Assembly (NCBI RefSeq): GCF_018141165.1
Contig: NZ_CP058557.1
Span: 1,240,001 to 1,304,000, forward strand
Direction: 5' to 3'
Origin: Alkaliphilus sp. B6464
GTDB taxonomy: Bacteria > Bacillota > Clostridia > Peptostreptococcales > Natronincolaceae
Length of the DNA stretch: 64,000 bases
In this document: one piece after another, positions 36,880 to 45,331 of the stretch
How positions within the stretch are numbered: position 1 is the first letter of the stretch
Layout: every line of letters begins with the position of its first letter
The notes under the pieces: model-generated
Told to the model about the DNA's origin: nothing
Database searches by the model: none
Seen by the model: the letters and a program-made list of their open reading frames with translations, nothing else
Made by a program: the position numbers and the translations under genes

Positions 36880-36966
36880 CTAGAGATTAGTTGCTTTTGT
36901 ATTATTAACATATTTAGTAATCTCAACGCCTAAGAAAATAACAGAATTGCTATCTAATAATTTCAT
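36880..36966 (-). pseudogene. Short ORF downstream of R1 copy A, probable truncated cargo gene
   Basis: ATG 36964-36966 opens a 28-codon frame (NSVIFLGVEITKYVNN inside) ending at 36880. The frame is open upstream to near the R1 element without another start. The sequence looks like the C-terminal end of a cargo gene whose 5' part was deleted at the R1 boundary, as at 60027-60281. Confidence 0.35.
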
Positions 36967-36989
36967 TGCTGTAATAAACTTCTTTTCTT

Positions 36990-37085
36990 TATAATATATT
37001 TTTATTTTTCGTAAGACTCTTTTTGTTGGTTAACTTGTTTCGTCTTACACTATATAAAAGAGATTTAAGTTAAAATAGTCAACCA
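36990..37085 (-). repeat. R1 element, copy A
   Basis: First of nine copies of a ~90-bp element. The symmetric core (37013-37046) reads, on the plus strand, AAGAC-7 bp-GTTGGTTAAC-7 bp-GTCTT. The minus-direction upstream block TAAATCTCTTTTATATAGTG is conserved. The right flank runs into the promoter region of the MBL-fold gene. Confidence 0.85.
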
Positions 37086-37178
37086 GTTTTTAAAATTTTG
37101 CTATACGCATTATAAATTCCAAATTTTACAAAATATTTATTATATGGTAAAGTAAATATATAAAAAAGGAGTGATACT

Positions 37179-37919
37179 ATGCAAAATATAAACTGTAATA
37201 TAGTCCATTTGGGGCACAGTAGCTTTTTAGTAGAGACTAAAAATAACATATTAATATTCGATTATTTTAATGATATTCCTGTTCTTCCGGAAAGAAGTAT
37301 AAAAAATGGAGTACTATCTCTAGAAGATTTTAAAACTGACAAAGATATCTTTGTATTTGTAACCCATAGTCATAGTGATCACTATAATCCTGTAATATTT
37401 CAGTGGGAAAATGCAAATCCAAATATAAAATACGTTTTAGGTAGTGATGTGAAGGAAGAGGTAGAAGAAGATCGCTTTTATTATATGAATCCTTATGAAA
37501 CTCTTCAAATAAAGGACGTAAATATAAAAACATATGGTTCTACAGATAAAGGAGTATCCTTTTTAGTCGATGTAGATAGTCTTGATATATTCCATGCAGG
37601 AGACCTAAACTGGTGGCATTGGAAGGAATTTACTGAACAAGAGCTTAAAAGAGAGGAAGAAGATTTTAAAAGGGAAGTAGATAATATCATAGGAAATAAT
37701 ATAGATGTAGCCTTTATACCAGTTGACCCAAGACTTGAAGAGTTCTACCATTTAGCTGGAGTATATTTTGCAGAAAAAGTAAAACCAAAGTTTTTAGTTC
37801 CTATGCACTTTAGAGATAATTTTTATGTATGTAAAGATTTTGTAGAGCAGTTAAAGGATAGTTCTGTTAAGGTTGTAGAGCTTACACATGTGGGGCAGAG
37901 GATTGGGTTTAGCAAATAG
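37179..37919 (+). CDS. MBL-fold metallohydrolase (UlaG-like)
   Basis: This 246-residue protein has the metallo-beta-lactamase fold: THSHSDHYN carries the HxHxDH metal motif near residue 63, FHAGDLNWW gives the bridging aspartate and VPMHFRDN the last histidine. UlaG-like members hydrolyse phosphoesters or lactones with Zn or Mn. The substrate is unknown. ATG 37179 follows AAAGGAGTG. Two internally deleted copies of this gene, each next to another R1 element, lie at 38941 and 40796, so it sat at the edge of the duplicating unit. Confidence 0.87.
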   Translation: MQNINCNIVHLGHSSFLVETKNNILIFDYFNDIPVLPERSIKNGVLSLEDFKTDKDIFVFVTHSHSDHYNPVIFQWENANPNIKYVLGSDVKEEVEEDRFYYMNPYETLQIKDVNIKTYGSTDKGVSFLVDVDSLDIFHAGDLNWWHWKEFTEQELKREEEDFKREVDNIIGNNIDVAFIPVDPRLEEFYHLAGVYFAEKVKPKFLVPMHFRDNFYVCKDFVEQLKDSSVKVVELTHVGQRIGFSK

Positions 37920-38111
37920 AAAATATGTATGGAATTATTTATTTAAGAATTGATAGTATTTAAGACAATAAATCCTCGTTGTGTATGGTGTCGTGGCCTT
38001 TTTTAAACAAGTATTATGACTTATGCCATTTTTTGTATCTAGAATCTGTTGGCGATTTTATCATATTTTAAAATTTGCACAACTTAAGTAATTGAATTAG
38101 ATGAAAATGAA

Positions 38112-38145
38112 TAAAAAAGAAGGCTCTTGATTATTAAGAACCTCT
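38112..38145 (-). terminator. Terminator for the minus-strand gene at 38227
   Basis: On the minus strand AGGTTCTT and AAGAGCCT pair (one G-U) around a six-base loop, followed by TCTTTTTTATTC. The stretch 37920-38110 holds no gene. Confidence 0.7.
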
Positions 38146-38226
38146 TTATAAAACTTATAAAGTTAATAGTTATTATAAAACATTTCACATATACATTTTG
38201 TAATTATTCCTCTTTAAAAAGAAACT

Positions 38227-38478
38227 TTAATCATTTTCATGTTTTTTATATTTTTTATATGTACTCACTCCTATTGCGAAAATAATTAATATGAATATCG
38301 AACAAACGTATATAGTATTAGCCCAAAATTTATAGTTAGGATTTATAAAAACCTCACTATAACTTTTCATTTCATCAAATTTTGACTTATATTTAATAGT
38401 GGTAAGAATTAAAATAATTATACTATTAACACTAAAAATTAACAGTGTATATGCACGTTTTAGTAGTTTTTCTTTCAA
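38227..38478 (-). CDS. Small two-helix membrane protein (immunity-like)
   Basis: TTG 38476-38478 follows GAGGTAAT and opens an 83-residue frame with two membrane helices (LLIFSVNSIIILILTTI, and TIYVCSIFILIIFAIGV) and a lysine-rich tail. No family recognised. It sits in the R1 cassette region beside the peptide gene 38615. Small two- to four-helix proteins of this kind are often bacteriocin immunity proteins; that role is inference. Confidence 0.55.
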   Translation of the reverse strand: MKEKLLKRAYTLLIFSVNSIIILILTTIKYKSKFDEMKSYSEVFINPNYKFWANTIYVCSIFILIIFAIGVSTYKKYKKHEND

Positions 38479-38585
38479 TTTTATTACCTCTTTCCATATA
38501 ATTATTTTATATCCTTCTAATATATTATACTATATCTTTCGGATTTGTAAAATAATTACTAAAATGGATTTTATTATATAAAACT

Positions 38586-38622
38586 GAATTAGGGTGATAA
38601 TTAAATTATAGCCCCTAATTCG
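38586..38622 (-). terminator. Terminator of the 40-residue peptide gene
   Basis: On the minus strand GAATTAGGG pairs with CCCTAATTC around a ~19-base spacer, then AGTTTTATATAA. The 5' arm overlaps the stop codon of the peptide gene. Confidence 0.65.
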
Positions 38623-38737
38623 GATTAGCGGAAACTATATCATTATACGGTGTAAATTGAATTCTAATTTTTTGATCATTAGTACCTTCTTGAAAAACAT
38701 ATAATTTAAAATCTGTATTACCATTATTAATAGCCAT
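38615..38737 (-). CDS. 40-residue peptide gene directly behind R1 copy B
   Basis: ATG 38735-38737 follows AAGGAGAG and lies 35 bp from the R1 core. The frame gives a 40-residue acidic, soluble peptide (start MAINNGNTDFKLYVFQEG, end DIVSANPN) without signal peptide, glycine-glycine leader or cysteines. RBS, spacing to R1 and own terminator support it as real. It is a candidate cargo of the R1 system, either complete or a shortened effector; function unknown. Confidence 0.6.
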   Translation of the reverse strand: MAINNGNTDFKLYVFQEGTNDQKIRIQFTPYNDIVSANPN

Positions 38738-38757
38738 AATTAAACTCTCCTTCTTTA

Positions 38758-38845
38758 ATTTTTATTTCTGCAAGATTCTTTCTGTTGGCCAACTCATTTC
38801 GTCTTACACTATATAAAAGATGCTTAAGTTAAAATAATCAACCAC
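38758..38845 (-). repeat. R1 element, copy B
   Basis: Core at 38772-38805 (AAGAT-7-GTTGGCCAAC-7-GTCTT on the plus strand). It directs the 38615 peptide gene. Its right flank continues as promoter sequence of the MBL gene followed by an internally deleted MBL fragment. Confidence 0.88.
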
Positions 38846-38940
38846 TTTTTAAAATTTTGCTATATGCATAATAGATTACAAATTTTATAAAATATTTATT
38901 ATATTGTAAAGTAGATACATAAAAAAGAAGAGATATAATA

Positions 38941-39168
38941 GGTGAAGATATAGACATAGCATTTATCCCAGCTGACCCCAGACTTGAAGAATTTTATCAT
39001 CTAGCTGGAGTATATTTTGCGGAAAAGATAAATCCTAAACTTCTAGTTCCTATGCATTTTAGAGACAATTTTTACATATGCAAGAATTTTGCAAAGCAGC
39101 TAACTAACAGCTCTGTAAAAGTTGTAGAGCTTACGCATGTGGGGCAAAAACTTCAATTTAATGTGTGA
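38941..39168 (+). pseudogene. MBL-fold gene fragment 1 (internal deletion)
   Basis: This frame encodes the last ~75 residues of the 37179 protein with few changes (AFIPADPRLEEFYHLAGVYF; VPMHFRDNFYICK) and ends normally. The upstream promoter-region sequence matches that of the intact gene, but about 171 N-terminal residues are deleted, including the HxHxDH motif. It is non-functional. Confidence 0.85.
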
Positions 39169-39250
39169 AGCTTAGTTGTTTCACTAATATATTAAATTAT
39201 AGTGTTTATGCGAGATGAAGAGTTTTGGAATGAGTTAGTTAAAAATAATG

Positions 39251-39286
39251 AAAATTACCGCCTAGTAAGAAGACGGTAATTTTTTT
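39251..39286. terminator. Bidirectional terminator
   Basis: AAAATTACCG (39251-39260) pairs with CGGTAATTTT (39274-39283), with T-runs on both strands. It serves the convergent MBL fragment and the gene 39297. Confidence 0.8.
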
Positions 39287-39296
39287 AAAACAGCAA

Positions 39297-39812
39297 TTAT
39301 TCTGGTTGTAAACTGTTTAATTTCCAATCTCCATTTTCATAGGAAAATATCATAGTAATAACAGGTATGGACTCAGTATTTTTTGCATATATTTCATATC
39401 CAGTTGTAAAAGTTGTTTTATCAGTTGAAAGTATATAGTATCTTTGTCTTAGAACTGGTGTTTCTAGGAAGTTAGATAAATCATATATAGTTTCACTATT
39501 GTTATCTGTAAAGATTATTCTATCTGGTAGAACTTTAGCATTATTTGATACTTCCGTTTCCAAAGTAGTTAGGTCTTTTTCTATTAAGGCTGTATAAATA
39601 TTTCTTGCTTTTATGTCTAGTATATTACGTAGTTCATATTCTGTTTTATAATGTTCTTTTATAGTTTGATTCTCTATTTCTAATTCTGCTATTCTGTTTT
39701 TAAGTATTTGGTTATCTTCAGTATTTACGGTAGTTTTACTACTAAGCACAAGGTAACTAATTAGAAGTCCGATTAATATAAACAAAATAAATAATGGTTT
39801 ATTTTTAAGCAT
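39297..39812 (-). CDS. Membrane-anchored extracytoplasmic protein
   Basis: This 171-residue protein has one N-terminal membrane helix (LFILFILIGLLISYLVLSS, residues 7-25), a coiled coil (residues 35-58, LKNRIAELEIENQTIKEHY) and a C-terminal beta-rich domain (IPVITMIFSYENGDWKL) like NTF2/DUF4829-type surface domains. The ATG at 39810-39812 follows GGAGGGC. It has no R1 element upstream, so it differs from its neighbours. It lies between two R1 cassettes and could be an immunity or envelope protein. Confidence 0.6.
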   Translation of the reverse strand: MLKNKPLFILFILIGLLISYLVLSSKTTVNTEDNQILKNRIAELEIENQTIKEHYKTEYELRNILDIKARNIYTALIEKDLTTLETEVSNNAKVLPDRIIFTDNNSETIYDLSNFLETPVLRQRYYILSTDKTTFTTGYEIYAKNTESIPVITMIFSYENGDWKLNSLQPE

Positions 39813-39921
39813 AGAGCCCTCCTATCAAATCATAATTAATAATGTATGAGTAAATTATATCATATAATTAATGATATAACGATAAAGTATAAGCTTAATA
39901 TTGAGTGAGGAGTAATAATAT

Positions 39922-39962
39922 ATTAGAAAATGCTACTGAACTATGCCAGTGGCATTTTCTAA
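39922..39962 (-). terminator. Hairpin after amidase gene
   Basis: TTAGAAAATGCTACT (39922-39936) pairs with AGTGGCATTTTCTAA (39948-39962) with one weak pair. The tail on the minus strand is TA-rich. Confidence 0.65.
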
Positions 39963-40011
39963 TAATTCATTATACTAACTAATAATATTTTATCGTAGTG
40001 TTGATAGATAT

Positions 40012-40590
40012 TTATTGCATCGGTGGTAAAGTATTAATGAAAGATATTATACCATCGGCGATAGCATATCCGGCATTACGACGAAATGTAGATGATTTTA
40101 ATTTTTCTAAATCAGCAATTGTATCCATAAATAGAATTTCTGGAAGTATAGCCCACGCTTTTGTAGCTACCGGATCAATTACGTATATATTTTCGCCACG
40201 TTGACTTGGAGCTGATTTCACGCCTCTGTCACGTACTCCTAAACTTGATACTAGCTTATTGTTTACGGCTTGGGCTAGTTGTTTAACATAGCTACTTGAA
40301 TTGTCATGCTTCCAAGTTTCAATTCCTGTTCCTCCTCCTGCATTGTTATGTATACTTACAAGAATATTTGCACCGTAAGCATCTGAGGCTGCGGCTCTTT
40401 GATTAGGGGTTAGCTTTATATCAGTTTCTCTGCTCATTCTTGTTTGAACCCCATAACTATTTAATCTATCTCTTGTATGTTTTGCTATGTCTAAAGCAAA
40501 ATCTTTTTCATAAAAATTACCATTAACTGCTCCAGGATCACTACCTCCATGACCTGCATCAATAAAAACCTTATAAATTGAGTACGACAT
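40012..40590 (-). CDS. N-acetylmuramoyl-L-alanine amidase (Amidase_3), R1-linked
   Basis: This 192-residue zinc amidase cuts the bond between muramic acid and the peptide stem in peptidoglycan. Ligands and catalytic residues are visible: FIDAGHGGSDPGA (His), FYEKDFALDI (Glu), SIHNNAGGG (His) and ILPEILFMDT (catalytic Glu). It has no signal peptide and no cell-wall binding repeat, so it resembles a phage or bacteriocin endolysin that needs a holin to reach the wall. The ATG at 40588-40590 follows GGAGG and is 34 bp from the core of R1 copy C. Confidence 0.9.
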   Translation of the reverse strand: MSYSIYKVFIDAGHGGSDPGAVNGNFYEKDFALDIAKHTRDRLNSYGVQTRMSRETDIKLTPNQRAAASDAYGANILVSIHNNAGGGTGIETWKHDNSSSYVKQLAQAVNNKLVSSLGVRDRGVKSAPSQRGENIYVIDPVATKAWAILPEILFMDTIADLEKLKSSTFRRNAGYAIADGIISFINTLPPMQ

Positions 40591-40605
40591 TTTTAATTTC
40601 CTCCT

Positions 40606-40698
40606 TGATATTTTTTATTTTAGTAAGACTCCCTTTGTTGGCCAACTTATTTCGTCGTACACTGTATAAAAGAGATTTAGCTCAAAATAATCAACCAC
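40606..40698 (-). repeat. R1 element, copy C
   Basis: Core at 40624-40657 (AAGAC-7-GTTGGCCAAC-7-GTCGT on the plus strand), upstream of the amidase gene. The right flank repeats that of copy B, including an MBL fragment. Confidence 0.88.
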
Positions 40699-40795
40699 TT
40701 TTTAAAATCTTGTTATATTCATAATAGATTACAAATTTTATAAAATATTTATTATATTGTAAAGTAGATACATAAAAAAGAATAGATATAATAGA

Positions 40796-41014
40796 TGGAG
40801 ATGTAGGCATAGCATTTATCCCAGTTGACCCAAGACTCGAGAAGTTTTACCATGTAGCTAGAGTATATTTTGCAGAAAAAGTTAAATCAAAGTTTTTAGT
40901 TCCTATATACTTTAGAGATAATTTTTATATATGTAAAAACTTTGCAAACAACTAACTGATAGCTCTGTAAAAATTGTAGAGCTTACGCATGTAGGGCAAC
41001 AGGTTAGTTTATAA
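40796..41014 (+). pseudogene. MBL-fold gene fragment 2 (internal deletion, frameshifted)
   Basis: A third, more degraded version of the MBL C-terminus (AFIPVDPRLEKFYHVARVYF). It shares the N-terminal deletion point of the 38941 fragment and in addition has a frameshift near 40950. Confidence 0.8.
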
Positions 41015-41101
41015 AAGTAGTGCTTTAGAACATTATGGGAAGAGATATGGATTAAGAAAACAGTTTATTTGGAGTCCTTCAATGATAGAGAGATAGGCTA
41101 A

Positions 41102-41130
41102 TTGACATAAATATTGACATATGGTATCAT
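41102..41130 (+). promoter_or_regulatory. Sigma-A promoter for the flavodiiron gene
   Basis: Perfect TTGACA (41102-41107), 17-bp spacer, TATCAT (41125-41130). About 200 bp of leader precede the TTG start at 41340. Confidence 0.65.
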
Positions 41131-41153
41131 GTGAATGCTAATTAATATCATTT

Positions 41154-41174
41154 AAATTTAAACGTTTTAAATTT
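41154..41174 (+). promoter_or_regulatory. Near-perfect palindrome downstream of the flavodiiron promoter
   Basis: AAATTTAAAC and GTTTTAAATTT form an almost perfect AT-rich palindrome about 25 bp after the -10 box, a possible operator for a redox- or NO-responsive regulator. It could also be chance in such AT-rich DNA. Confidence 0.35.
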
Positions 41175-41339
41175 GTAAGTAAATATTTAATATAGAACAG
41201 ACTAAACCAATACCCGTTTTTAAATCAAGTATTTAGGGTATTAATTTATAAATAATTCTAAGTGCATAGAGGTTTTTATATTAAAATTATTATAAAAAAA
41301 GGATTAAATAAAAAGTTAAGATTGCTAGGAGGGATATAT

Positions 41340-42560
41340 TTGAACCAAACAAAGATCGTAGATAATGTATACCAATTGTCAGTAAATATAGAAGATATTT
41401 TATTTGAAGGATTATGGGAAATGCCTAATGGGGTATCAATTAACTCTTATATTATAAAAGGAGAAAAGACCGCGCTTATAGATGGCGTATGTGGTTGGGA
41501 TGGTGTTCCCGAAACCTTATTAGCTTTGTTAGATAAGTTAGAAATAGATCCGAAATCTATAGAATACCTAATAATAAATCATATGGAACCAGATCATTCA
41601 GGCTGGATAGAAGCTTTTAAAAAAATAAATTCAAACTTTAAGATTGTGTGTAGTCAAAAAGGAGCAGAGTTGCTAGAAGTATTCTATAACCATAGCGACA
41701 ATGTAATAACTGTTAAAGATAAAGATACTTTAGATTTAGGAAATGGATATATTTTGGAGTTTGTAGAAATGCCTAATGTACATTGGCCAGACACCATAGG
41801 TACATTTGATACAAAAACAGGTATCCTATTTTCCTGCGATGCATTTGGATCATTCGGTACTGTTAATGAATCTAATTATGATGATTTGTTAAATCAAGAA
41901 GAGATAGATTTTTATGAAAAAGAAGCTGTAAGGTACTATTCAAATATTATAGGAGCTTTCTCATTACCTGTTAAAAAGGCTATTGGAAAGTGCGAAAACC
42001 TACCTATTAAAATGATAGCACCGGGACATGGAATTGTTTGGAGAAAAAATCCAAATAAAATAATAGAAGATTATAGTAGATATGTATCCTATCAGAAAGG
42101 ATTAGCAAGGAAAGAGATAACACTTATATGGGGTTCTATGTATGGAATGACTCAAAAAGCAGTAGATTATGCTATAAAAGAGTTAGAAAAGGAAAATATA
42201 AGTGTAAATGTTCATAAAGTGCCGGAAGATTCTTGGGGTACTATATTAGCTTCCGTGTGGACATCTACAGGAGTAATATTAGCTATGCCAACCTATGAAT
42301 ATAAAATGTTTCCACCAATGGCAGCAGTATTAGAGGAGCTTGGAAAGAAAAAGGCAGTAGGTAGAAAAGCTTTTAGATTTGGCTCATATGGTTGGTCTGG
42401 TGGAGCACAAAAGGAATTGGACGAAATTATGGATAAATATAAGATGAATTGGGAGTTTATAGAGCCTGTTGAATTTAAAGGATCACCAAGAGAAGAAGAT
42501 TTAAATCTAATAGGACTGCGTATAAATGAATTAATTAATATAGTAAATAATTTATTCTAA
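41340..42560 (+). CDS. fprA: A-type flavoprotein (flavodiiron protein)
   Basis: Flavodiiron proteins reduce O2 to water or NO to N2O in anaerobes, detoxifying both. The N-terminal beta-lactamase-like domain carries the diiron ligands in NHMEPDHSG (H-x-E-x-D-H), PNVHWPDT, SCDAFG and APGHGIVW. The C-terminal flavodoxin domain (from about residue 258) has the FMN loop IWGSMYGMTQKAV and APTYEYKMFP-like AMPTYEYKMFPP, then FGSYGWSGGAQ. The start is TTG 41340, six bases after AGGAGGG, giving 406 residues, the normal family length; the ATG at 41262 has no RBS. The gene is monocistronic and ends at a strong terminator. It separates two groups of R1 cassettes. Confidence 0.93.
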   Translation: MNQTKIVDNVYQLSVNIEDILFEGLWEMPNGVSINSYIIKGEKTALIDGVCGWDGVPETLLALLDKLEIDPKSIEYLIINHMEPDHSGWIEAFKKINSNFKIVCSQKGAELLEVFYNHSDNVITVKDKDTLDLGNGYILEFVEMPNVHWPDTIGTFDTKTGILFSCDAFGSFGTVNESNYDDLLNQEEIDFYEKEAVRYYSNIIGAFSLPVKKAIGKCENLPIKMIAPGHGIVWRKNPNKIIEDYSRYVSYQKGLARKEITLIWGSMYGMTQKAVDYAIKELEKENISVNVHKVPEDSWGTILASVWTSTGVILAMPTYEYKMFPPMAAVLEELGKKKAVGRKAFRFGSYGWSGGAQKELDEIMDKYKMNWEFIEPVEFKGSPREEDLNLIGLRINELINIVNNLF

Positions 42561-42584
42561 ATTTTTAATAATAAGATTTTAGAC

Positions 42585-42617
42585 AGAAGATAGTAAAAAC
42601 TCTATCTTCTTTTTTTA
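42585..42617 (+). terminator. Intrinsic terminator after fprA
   Basis: AGAAGATAG (42585-42593) pairs with CTATCTTCT (42602-42610), then a T-run. Confidence 0.9.
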
Positions 42618-42768
42618 TTATATAACAAAAATACTTTTCTTGCTTTTGAGTTTTGCCAGACATTTTTAAAGAGTATATATTAATATTTTGAGAAACTACT
42701 ATCATAAAGAATACAATTATTTTATATTATAGGTTGGTCAAAAAATAACATACTGTTAATTTTATTAA

Positions 42769-42815
42769 GTTAAAAGCTTCTATTGTATTACATATAGAAG
42801 CCTTTAACCATTTTT
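42769..42815 (+). repeat. L hairpin, copy 1
   Basis: GTTAAAAGCTTCTAT pairs with ATAGAAGCCTTTAAC, followed by CATTTTTAT. First of four similar hairpins (others at 51974, 52677, 59061), three of them followed by a plus-strand gene of the R1 region. It may terminate upstream transcripts. Confidence 0.6.
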
Positions 42816-42937
42816 ATATATTAATTTTGAGATTTGATAGAATTATACAAATAAAAGTGAGAGCAAAAAAGTATATTTGGAATATATTTATGATATATGA
42901 TTAATATGGTATAATACCCATAATATAGTATGAATAT

Positions 42938-42961
42938 AATAACTAATATTTATTAGTTATT
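42938..42961 (+). promoter_or_regulatory. Palindrome upstream of lipoprotein gene
   Basis: AATAACTAATA and TATTAGTTATT are a perfect 11-bp inverted repeat with a 2-bp centre, about 130 bp before the gene at 43089. Near it is TATAAT at 42909-42914. The rest of 42816-43088 holds no gene. Confidence 0.4.
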
Positions 42962-43088
42962 ATAAGAGATATAAAAAAAATAAATAATACAATGTGATAG
43001 TATATACATTTTATTATGATAATCTAAAATTGAATTTTAGTAATAAGAAAGTATTTACAAGAAAAAATTAATTTTTATAGGAGAGATT

Positions 43089-44033
43089 ATGTTGAGAAAT
43101 ATAAAGATGATTATTATTTTGTTAATAATTATTATTTTGAATGGGTGTACATCAAATATGTTAAATATAGATGACAATAATGAGACAAATAATCTAACAG
43201 ATGTAAAAAGTGGTGATGAAACAGATAGCCCTATTAAAATTCATGTAGGAAACTATTATAAAACATGGTCACATGCTGGATTATATTCCACTTTTTTGGA
43301 TAGTTATGATTCAAAACTATATATTATGAAAGAAGATAAAATTATTTCTACAATTGAGGACTTTAATTATTCATCACCAATATTATCGCCTGATGGTAAA
43401 CACTTTATATCAATAGATGTAGAAGAATTAGATCAAAATAAAAAATATACGTTTTATTTATTTAATACTGAAACAATGGAAAAGGAACTTTATACAGAAC
43501 TAGATATTGAATTAGAATTTAACAATGAACATCTATTGGGTACTATAATATGGAATGATCAGGGAATATATGCTGGCAGCACACTTTTCAATGAAAACTA
43601 TAAATCACTAAGTAATGATTTGATTATGATTAATGCTTCTGGTGAAATACAAGTAGTATGGGAAGATGCTCCTTCTTCCCTAATTGAAGATATAATTGAT
43701 TATTGGGTATTATATTACGAAGAAGATGATTATGTTGCTTATAATCTTCAGACTAAAGAATCTATAATATATGAAGGTTTTCGAACACCAGTTAATGGAC
43801 TTAATGATTATAGCAATTTAAAGTTTTTGGAAGTTCCAACAAAGCTAATAGGTAGTAAAACTTCTATTTATGAAGAAAAGTATACATTTATATATGATCA
43901 CGAAGAGGGTAAAAAGATTAAAGTCTATGATGAAGTATTTATAGGATTTTCGACTTCTGGTTTTGCATATAAAAAATATACAGGCAATGAAAATGAACAT
44001 TATATATATATTAAGCCTTGGGATTTTAAATAA
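43089..44033 (+). CDS. Lipoprotein with beta-propeller-like repeats, convergent with amidase
   Basis: This 314-residue protein has a lipoprotein signal (IIILLIIIILNGC; the cysteine at about residue 20 would be lipidated), a polar linker and a beta-rich domain with WD40-like blades (SSPILSPDGKHFISIDVEE). It would sit on the outer face of the membrane. ATG 43089 follows TAGGAGAG. It converges with the R1-driven amidase 44086 and shares a bidirectional terminator with it. I suggest a protective or immunity role by analogy with the other convergent pairs, without direct evidence. Confidence 0.6.
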   Translation: MLRNIKMIIILLIIIILNGCTSNMLNIDDNNETNNLTDVKSGDETDSPIKIHVGNYYKTWSHAGLYSTFLDSYDSKLYIMKEDKIISTIEDFNYSSPILSPDGKHFISIDVEELDQNKKYTFYLFNTETMEKELYTELDIELEFNNEHLLGTIIWNDQGIYAGSTLFNENYKSLSNDLIMINASGEIQVVWEDAPSSLIEDIIDYWVLYYEEDDYVAYNLQTKESIIYEGFRTPVNGLNDYSNLKFLEVPTKLIGSKTSIYEEKYTFIYDHEEGKKIKVYDEVFIGFSTSGFAYKKYTGNENEHYIYIKPWDFK

Positions 44034-44043
44034 TTGTTTAGTC

Positions 44044-44080
44044 TAAAAAAATATGATGAAATAAATCATCATACTTTTTT
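44044..44080. terminator. Bidirectional terminator
   Basis: TATGATGA and TCATCATA pair around AATAAA and are flanked by AAAAAA and TTTTTT. Confidence 0.88.
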
Positions 44081-44085
44081 AAGCT

Positions 44086-44637
44086 CTATTGCTGAGGCTG
44101 AGGATAAACTCTATCCATTACTAGACCCCTAATACTAGATAGCTTACTATAAATTCCTGAACCAGGACAAGTAGTTGCAGTTACATCTTTATGCCCTAAA
44201 ATATTCGACGGTGAAATATTATTCTTGTAACATAACCATGCTAAAATATCTATCAGTTTATTTTGTTGTGTAGAAGTAAAACTACGTATATCATAATTAC
44301 CATGAAGCATTACCGCAATGCTACGATAATTATAGCCTGGCGCATGGATTCCTTCTTTTGTATCGGTTCTCCCCTCAAGTATAGTTCCATTTATTCCAAT
44401 ACAATAATGGTATCCTATATCGCCCCACTCTTGGCCTATGTGAATTTGTTGATATCTTCTCATTGCTGCTTTTTCATCTGGATAAGCTTTTATGATAGCA
44501 TCATTTGCATCTCCTGCATGATGAACTATTATATATGCTGGGTTTTTGAGATTACTCGTTTTACTTAAATCTACAGCTGTAGCACCCCATCCAGATCTTG
44601 ATACCATTGAAGGCTTTGGTTGTACTATCATACTCAT
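44086..44637 (-). CDS. Peptidoglycan amidase (PGRP/Amidase_2), R1-linked
   Basis: This 183-residue zinc amidase is of the T7-lysozyme/PGRP fold: YIIVHHAGDAND (first His), GYHYCIGINGTILEGR, HAPGYNYRSIAVMLHGNYD and GHKDVTATTCPG (second His and Cys). It cleaves the same muramyl-alanine bond as the 40012 enzyme by an unrelated fold. There is no signal peptide, so it is endolysin-like. The ATG at 44635-44637 follows GGGAGGAA and is 39 bp from the core of R1 copy D. Confidence 0.92.
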   Translation of the reverse strand: MSMIVQPKPSMVSRSGWGATAVDLSKTSNLKNPAYIIVHHAGDANDAIIKAYPDEKAAMRRYQQIHIGQEWGDIGYHYCIGINGTILEGRTDTKEGIHAPGYNYRSIAVMLHGNYDIRSFTSTQQNKLIDILAWLCYKNNISPSNILGHKDVTATTCPGSGIYSKLSSIRGLVMDRVYPQPQQ

Positions 44638-44659
44638 TATAAATTCCTCCCTATATAAA

Positions 44660-44749
44660 TTATTTTTTGTTTTATAAGACTCTTTCTGTTGGCCAACTTG
44701 TTTCGTCTTACACTATATAAAAGAGATTTAAATCAAAATAATCAACCAT
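44660..44749 (-). repeat. R1 element, copy D
   Basis: Core at 44676-44709 (AAGAC-7-GTTGGCCAAC-7-GTCTT). It directs the PGRP amidase. The right flank leads into an ABC-kinase fusion fragment that recurs next to copy E. Confidence 0.9.
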
Positions 44750-44763
44750 AGCGGAGATAATAT

Positions 44764-45021
44764 AAAAAACAAAAGACTATTGTATATGGATTATTAGAGC
44801 ATTTAGGAATTGCAAGAGCACTTTCTCATAATTCAGATATGATTATTGCGGATAAACCGACTAGGAATTTAGATATTGATACAGAACAAAGTGTTTACGA
44901 AAAATATGGAAGCAACATTGTTTATCTGGCACCTATATATGACTTTAATAAGCAAATTGGTGCAATTAAAATTACGTACATTGTTAATAATTTTTATAAG
45001 AAATACTCAGTACTAAAGTAA
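44764..45021 (+). pseudogene. Chimeric fragment: ABC ATPase joined to histidine kinase sensor
   Basis: The frame reads KQKTIVYGLLEHLGIARAL and MIIADKPTRNLDIDTEQ, a Walker B region of a LolD/MacB-type ATPase with E replaced by K (DEPTGNLD to DKPTRNLD). It continues directly into YEKYGSNIVYLAPIYDFNKQ, a sensor segment of a histidine kinase. Both genes are truncated by an internal deletion. A longer copy with the same junction lies at 47752. Bases 45022-45331 hold no gene. Confidence 0.75.
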
Positions 45022-45331
45022 ATTTATTTTTTTAAAATAATTCTAATGAATATATATAATGTCATTTATATTAAAGTTTAATCGGATAATAGCACCTGAA
45101 TTAGTTAAATATATTGGAATTTATAATTAATTATAATAGATGACAAGTAGATATATAATAAAAAATATATAGACATATTTATCTATATGTTTTCAATTTC
45201 TAATCATAGTTATTAGATTTTAGAAAAAATTCACCATATAAAGATAATCTCTATATTTTAAATAATATTTCTAAAATAAAAAACATGACTTATATACTAA
45301 ATAATTCATAGATTAGGAGGCCAAAAGAGTA

